Source of the DNA: SZUA-442 sp035461905
Lineage (GTDB): Bacteria; Actinomycetota; Acidimicrobiia; Spongiisociales; UBA5794
NCBI GenBank assembly: GCA_035461905.1
Contig: DATHUV010000054.1
Span: 1-26,857 of the forward strand
Length of the DNA: 26,857 nucleotides
Reading direction: 5' to 3'
In this document: positions 23,123 through 26,857 of the stretch, piece by piece
Layout: every line of letters begins with the position of its first letter
Position numbering within the stretch: the first letter of the stretch is position 1
The notes under the pieces: model-generated
Databases searched by the model: none
What the model was told of the DNA's origin: nothing
The model's input: the letters and a program-made list of their open reading frames with translations, nothing else
Program-made: the position numbers and the translations under genes

Positions 23123-24315
23123 ACCCTGCCCTCTTCCTGTGCCGTGATGAACTTGTCGTTCATGCGGGTGCGAACCCATGCGGCGATTCCCTCGTCGGGT
23201 AGCTGGCTGATGACCTCCTCGAAGAAGCCGCGAACCTGGAGGCGATCCGCACGTTCGGGTGTCAGACCGCGACTCATCAGGTAGTAGCGCTGCTCCGCGT
23301 CCAGGGGGCCGACGCTGGATCCGTGGCCGCACTTCACGTCGTTCGCCAGGATCTCGAGGTTCGGTACGGACTGGGCGGAGGCGCCAGGTGAGAGGATGAG
23401 GTTCCGGTTGGTCTGGAACGACTCGGTCTTCTGACCGGTCTCCTCGATCCGGATGAGCCCAGTGAACACCGAGAGAGCCGAGTCCTCGACGGCGCCCTTG
23501 AGGAACATATCGCATCGTGTGTTGCGACCGATGTGGTTCATGAAGTAGCGATAGTCGAGGGTCTGGTCCGCTTCGCCGAAGTACGCACCGTAGACCTTGG
23601 CATGGGACCCGTCGCCGACGAAGTCGACGTCGAGGTGGAGTCGTCCGAGCCGCCCGCCGAGTCCGATTTCGGAGATCACGAGTCCGGCGTCCCGACCGAG
23701 GCGGACGATGCCGCGACCGAACGATCGGGTTCGGTAGTTCCAATCCTGGATGATGGTGAGCGAGAGGCGGGCGTTTGCGCCGACCTCGGCCGATATGACC
23801 GGAACGACCGTGCTCCCGGCATCGGTCGTCGAACGCAGTCGCACGATGACGGATGCGTCGGCGCCCGGCGGAACGTCGACGTGGACACCGGGAAACGATG
23901 GAGAAGCTGTCGATGACTGGACGTCGACCAGAACCGGGGAATCCAGGAGGTCGGATCCGATGAGGACGCTTCCCGGAGACAGGGCGACGTGGGCGGTCGA
24001 GAACAGATCGGTACCCCGACCGCCGTCGATCGGTTCTGGCATGGAAGACACGAGCGGAACGCCCGGTGTCATCACGAATCCATCCACGATCCGTACAGTG
24101 GCTCCCGTCCAGCCTGCGACGATGGCGTCGTCAGGCGAAGGCGATCCAGGACCGGTCACCGCATCATCGAGGCGAGGATCGAAGTCGAGGTCGAGATACC
24201 GCCAAATCTCGTCACGGGTCGACGGCATCGTGAGCGACTCCATCTCGGCGGAGGCGTGGAGGCGCTTCTCCGCCATCCAGGGGGCGTCGGAAGCGCCGAT
24301 CGTTGAGGTTGCCAC
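23119..24315 (-). CDS. sufD: Fe-S cluster assembly protein SufD
   Basis: Structural partner of SufB and SufC in the scaffold complex. The 398-residue length favours SufD over the longer SufB. The N-terminal part (about 1-110) is variable with STRDEIWRYLDLDF; the middle forms the parallel beta-helix with many short hydrophobic strands, RSFGRGIVRLGRDAGL, LHLDVDFVGDGSHAKVYGAYF and Q-TESFQTNRNLILSPGA; the C-terminus carries KCGHGSSVGPLDAEQRYYLMSRG with C329 and the conserved H331. GTG 24315 is chosen because AAGGA lies about seven bases upstream and the protein then begins close to the family start. More upstream codons are open but lie in the divergent promoter region. sufB is not adjacent. Confidence 0.93.
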   Translation of the reverse strand: MATSTIGASDAPWMAEKRLHASAEMESLTMPSTRDEIWRYLDLDFDPRLDDAVTGPGSPSPDDAIVAGWTGATVRIVDGFVMTPGVPLVSSMPEPIDGGRGTDLFSTAHVALSPGSVLIGSDLLDSPVLVDVQSSTASPSFPGVHVDVPPGADASVIVRLRSTTDAGSTVVPVISAEVGANARLSLTIIQDWNYRTRSFGRGIVRLGRDAGLVISEIGLGGRLGRLHLDVDFVGDGSHAKVYGAYFGEADQTLDYRYFMNHIGRNTRCDMFLKGAVEDSALSVFTGLIRIEETGQKTESFQTNRNLILSPGASAQSVPNLEILANDVKCGHGSSVGPLDAEQRYYLMSRGLTPERADRLQVRGFFEEVISQLPDEGIAAWVRTRMNDKFITAQEEGRV

Positions 24316-24505
24316 AGCGGTTCCTTCGGTCGTCGCGGTTGGTGAAGGTGAGGATACCGACGGCGCGGGATGACGATGTCGGTTTCCACCATCACCATAG
24401 GAGAATCTGGGTGCCACTAACGGGACTGCACTCCTACGGTTCACCGCTCTGATCACGATCGAGCCGCACCTGGTCACGAACCAGCGGCCGAGGAGGTCGA
24501 ATTCC
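24316..24505. promoter_or_regulatory. Divergent promoter region, sufD and M23 peptidase
   Basis: A 190-bp gene-free gap between divergent starts, the longest in the window. On the plus strand GTGCCA (24411-24416) and TACGGT (24435-24440) are 18 bases apart, a fair -35/-10 pair for the peptidase. On the minus strand TATGGT (24399-24394) may be a -10 box for sufD with a leader of about 70 bases and no clear -35. I see no obvious SufR or other operator. Confidence 0.35.
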
Positions 24506-25120
24506 ATGCAGTTCACACGCATCAACGCGCTCGCGCTCATCGCGACCCTCATCATCGGCTTCTCCGCCGTGGAGGCCTGCGCATTCACCGGCTCGGCACA
24601 GGCAAGCGCCTCGACGGAGCAGCCCGAGTTCGTGCTGACGTCGTTTCCCCACGACACGACGGCCGTGAACTTCTGGGACTCGTGGGGTGCGAGGCGATCG
24701 GGAGGGAGGCGCCACACGGGCACCGACATCCTCAGCCCCCGCGGCACGAGGGTCGTCGCCGTCGCGGAAGGCACGGTCACCGCCTTCGGTACCGATCGCC
24801 TCTCTGGCGTGTACCTGCGCCTCGACCACGGCGGCGGCTGGACCTCGACCTACATGCACCTCAACAACGACACCCTCGGAACCGACGACGGCAACGGTGG
24901 CATCTGGACCGCGCTGCACCCCCTCATCACCGTCGGTGCCGTGGTCCGTGCCGGACAGGTGATCGGGTACGTCGGGAACTCCGGCAACGCGGAGGGCAGA
25001 CATCCCCACACCCATTTCGAGATCGCGTTCGCGGGGAAGAAGATCAACCCGTATCCGCACTTGCGCGATGTGTGGAACCGCCAGATGCGCATCCCTGCCG
25101 CCGCGGTCACTCCCCGGTGA
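24506..25120 (+). CDS. Secreted M23-family metallopeptidase (LytM-like)
   Basis: Probable peptidoglycan endopeptidase or amidase activator acting outside the membrane, 204 aa. Residues 1-36 are a signal peptide with Arg5, a hydrophobic core and a SAQASAS-type cleavage site; a Cys at 25 follows VEA, a poor lipobox. The catalytic domain (about 60-185) has the zinc ligands H70 and D74 in RRHTGTDI and H170 in HPHTHFE, where H168 is the active-site His. The stretch between them (GVYLRLDHGGGWTSTYMHL) is typical. AGGAGG lies nine bases before ATG 24506. The domain seems complete, so an active enzyme rather than a degenerate regulator is likely. It converges with the UdgB gene, overlapping by 14 bp. 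Confidence 0.92.
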   Translation: MQFTRINALALIATLIIGFSAVEACAFTGSAQASASTEQPEFVLTSFPHDTTAVNFWDSWGARRSGGRRHTGTDILSPRGTRVVAVAEGTVTAFGTDRLSGVYLRLDHGGGWTSTYMHLNNDTLGTDDGNGGIWTALHPLITVGAVVRAGQVIGYVGNSGNAEGRHPHTHFEIAFAGKKINPYPHLRDVWNRQMRIPAAAVTPR

Positions 25121-25877
25121 GGCGGCGATCGCTTCCGTCGACGTCGCCTCGGCAGTTCCCAACGAGCTCGGTGGCGGCGGAGAAGACGCTGTCGAGCATC
25201 TCCTCGGTGAGCTTGCCCGTGAAGGTGTTCTGCTGGGACACGTGGTAGCTCATCACGACGGACCGATCACCCGCATCGACGATACGACCGTGGACGAACG
25301 CAGGCCTGGGTGTGGGCAGCGCAATCCCACTCCGGAGGAGGTGGCGCCACAACGACTCGTAGCCGAACCTCCCGAGCGTCACGAAGACCCTCGCCTCGGT
25401 GAGCATGGCGAGTTCGGCATCAAACCAGGACGCGCACGTGTCGCGTTCGGTCGTTGTGGGTGCGTTCCCCGGTGGTGCACATCGCACGGGAGCCGTCACC
25501 CACGCGTCGGTGAGCGTGAGGCCGTCGTCGATCGCGACGGACTCGGGTTGTGATGCCAGCCCTGCACGGTGCATGGCTCGGTAGAGCCACTCCCCCGAAC
25601 GATCGCCTGTGAACATGCGTCCGGTCCTGTTGGCCCCGTGTGCGGCGGGTGCCAGGCCGATGACGACGATCCGGGCCGCGGGGTCCCCGAAGCCGGGAAC
25701 CGGTCGCCCCCAGTAGGTGTCCGCTGCGAAGGCAGCTCGTTTGGTCAGAGCTGTCTCCTCGCGCCATGCCACCAACCGTGGGCAGGCGCGACACTCGATC
25801 AGGGCGTCTGCCAGCGCGCTCAGCGTGGAGGGAGGGCGTCCGCCGAATAGCTCGCGTTGTTGCTCCACAGCATCCAT
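25107..25877 (-). CDS. udgB: Family 5 uracil-DNA glycosylase (UdgB)
   Basis: Base-excision repair enzyme with an Fe-S cluster. The 256-residue protein has cluster cysteines C29/C32 (CRACPRLVAWRE), C133 and C148, the active-site motif GLAPAAHGANRTGRMFTGD (74-92), which is the family 5 form lacking the usual acidic residue, and the second motif YHVSQQNTFTGKL (211-223). Compared with family 4, GLAPA and HxSxxNT favour UdgB, known for uracil, hypoxanthine and other damaged bases. The first ATG, 25877, lies 58 bases inside the upstream gene and has a weak ribosome site; a GTG at 25868 and a CTG at 25823, which would give a CTGA overlap, are alternatives. Confidence 0.93.
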   Translation of the reverse strand: MDAVEQQRELFGGRPPSTLSALADALIECRACPRLVAWREETALTKRAAFAADTYWGRPVPGFGDPAARIVVIGLAPAAHGANRTGRMFTGDRSGEWLYRAMHRAGLASQPESVAIDDGLTLTDAWVTAPVRCAPPGNAPTTTERDTCASWFDAELAMLTEARVFVTLGRFGYESLWRHLLRSGIALPTPRPAFVHGRIVDAGDRSVVMSYHVSQQNTFTGKLTEEMLDSVFSAATELVGNCRGDVDGSDRRLTGE

Positions 25878-26857
25878 CCATGGCCGGCATCACTCACGAC
25901 GGACTGTACGGCTCGCTGGTCACCGACGCTGATCGTCCAAGTCTGGAGCCACGGGCGGAGGTACCCGTGGCCGTCGAGCTTCCCGCGACCGCCCGCCAGA
26001 GCGGTGTCGACGATTTCCGCCGCGTGCGCATTCGGGTCCTCGAACCCCTTCCAGCCCCGTCCGTAGTTCGTCGAATAGAGGGTTGGCGCAAGCACGTCGA
26101 CGATCCGCGACATGGTCCCCGGTCGCTGGCCAACGCCCTCGTCCGTGCCCGACTCGAGCACGATGCCAAGGAGCGTCGACGACACAGCACACCTCATCGG
26201 GTGCAGCACGGCGTAGGCCCTCGACAGGAACGAGGCGATGGAGGCCACCCTGACCTCCTGGTTGTACTCGGCGTCGAACACCGCCGTCGAGACATCGCCT
26301 CCAAAGGGGAACGACACGTAGTCGAACTGGATCTCGTCGAACCCGAGGCGGCAGGCCTCCTCGGCGAGTGCGATCGAGTACTCGTACGACGACGGGTCGG
26401 AAGGATCGAGCCAGGCGAACCCGTTCGCCGAACGCCAGAGCGAACCGTCCTCGTTCGTCACGGCGTGGTCGGGCTCGGCAGCAGCGAGGAAGTCATCCTG
26501 GAAGACCCCGATCCGTCCGATGAGGTGGAGGTCTCGGCCGTCGGCTGCTGCGACGACGTCCCGTGCGTTGAAGTACGGGCTCACCGCTCCGATCGCGTTC
26601 GCGCGCTCGATCTCGGTCGGATGCACGACCGTGCCGTTCTCCGTCTTCAGATCGACGACGATCCCATTGATCCCCGTCACGTCGGTCAGCGAGAGAATCG
26701 TTTCCCACCGATCGGCATCGAGTACGTCCTCTGGGGACGCGCGAATGGCATGGACCACCAACGGGTCCATCGACACGTCGTATTGGGCGATCGCGCCGTC
26801 CCATGTGAATGAAGCGGGTTCCCAGGCCGGCCGCTCCAGCTCGATCGTGCCTGCCAC
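25820..26857 (-). CDS. Putative glycoside hydrolase, DUF4015 family, N-terminus beyond window
   Basis: At least 345 residues of a predicted TIM-barrel protein of the DUF4015 putative glycoside hydrolase family. Typical strand motifs: VVHAIRAS, INGIVVDLKTENGTV, DLHLIGRIGVFQDDF, FAWLDPSDPSSYEYSIALAEEACRLGFDEIQFDYVSFPFGG, and VLAPTLYSTNYGRGW. The DEIQFDYVSFP segment holds the expected catalytic Asp/Glu and is the best family mark. The frame remains open to the window edge, where a GTG occurs, so the true N-terminus, probably with a signal or anchor, lies outside. The substrate is unknown; extracellular carbohydrate is likely. It overlaps the following UdgB gene by up to 58 bp. Confidence 0.88.
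   Translation of the reverse strand: MAGTIELERPAWEPASFTWDGAIAQYDVSMDPLVVHAIRASPEDVLDADRWETILSLTDVTGINGIVVDLKTENGTVVHPTEIERANAIGAVSPYFNARDVVAAADGRDLHLIGRIGVFQDDFLAAAEPDHAVTNEDGSLWRSANGFAWLDPSDPSSYEYSIALAEEACRLGFDEIQFDYVSFPFGGDVSTAVFDAEYNQEVRVASIASFLSRAYAVLHPMRCAVSSTLLGIVLESGTDEGVGQRPGTMSRIVDVLAPTLYSTNYGRGWKGFEDPNAHAAEIVDTALAGGRGKLDGHGYLRPWLQTWTISVGDQRAVQSVVSDAGHGWMLWSNNASYSADALPPR

Noticed and set aside
25766..26812. A 348-codon plus-strand open frame antisense to the DUF4015 gene
   Set aside because: Its product is rich in Arg, Asp and Val with no family motif, and the minus strand carries clear protein motifs over the same bases. High GC content makes such mirror frames common.
1..26857. 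Mobile elements, CRISPR, tRNA or rRNA genes
   Set aside because: No transposase, integrase, spaced direct repeats, cloverleaf sequence or target-site duplication was seen on either strand.

Overview
The window looks like a chromosomal segment of a high-GC actinobacterium, most plausibly of the Acidimicrobiia type. This is inferred from the strong GC bias of third codon positions, the actinobacterial form of transketolase, a luciferase-like F420-type oxidoreductase, a family-5 uracil-DNA glycosylase, SufU-type Fe-S assembly, many GTG starts, and several start codons lying only a few bases after a TANNNT -10 box. I see no rRNA, tRNA, CRISPR array, insertion sequence, phage gene or integration scar. 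It reads as core genome, densely packed.

Left part (1-10111, all minus strand): read in the direction of transcription, dihydrolipoamide dehydrogenase (E3), a 2-oxoacid dehydrogenase E2, a single reading frame joining octanoyltransferase LipB to lipoyl synthase LipA, an M24 Xaa-Pro peptidase, a UlaG-like metallo-beta-lactamase-fold protein, transketolase, leucyl aminopeptidase, and the start of a secreted CAP-domain protein. Most junctions are ATGA or GTGA overlaps, so this is one translationally coupled operon. It makes the lipoyl cofactor next to the enzymes that carry and reoxidise it. No E1 gene is in view.

Middle (10231-15090): a 28-codon leaderless membrane peptide is coupled to an alpha/beta hydrolase. 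Two minus-strand transcription units encode a lipoprotein with a 70-residue unknown protein and a membrane-anchored unknown. A plus-strand run follows: DsbB-type quinone reductase, membrane-anchored CPFC thioredoxin-fold protein, glyoxalase II-like hydrolase and LLM oxidoreductase. DsbB plus the thioredoxin-like protein form a probable extracytoplasmic disulfide pair.

Right part (15115-24315): Fe-S assembly and NAD salvage are interleaved. The plus strand has sufC-sufS-sufU-pncA. The minus strand has sufD-Rieske ferredoxin-second sufC-sirtuin, then fumC, then pncB, which ends exactly against pncA. The usual actinobacterial order sufB-sufD-Rieske-sufC-sufS-sufU seems to have been broken in two, with a different sufC on each half and no sufB here. 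The sirtuin consumes NAD and releases nicotinamide, PncA deamidates it, and PncB returns it to the NAD pathway.

Right edge (24506-26857): a secreted M23 peptidase, UdgB uracil-DNA glycosylase, and a DUF4015 putative glycoside hydrolase cut by the window end. Intergenic spaces are short. The longest is 24316-24505 (190 bp, divergent promoter region), followed by 10112-10242 and 308-433. There is no gene-free stretch over 300 bases. The most interesting themes are the LipB-LipA fusion, the split SUF system with two unlike SufC proteins, the SUF/NAD coupling with a SIRT4-like sirtuin, and the small leaderless membrane ORF.
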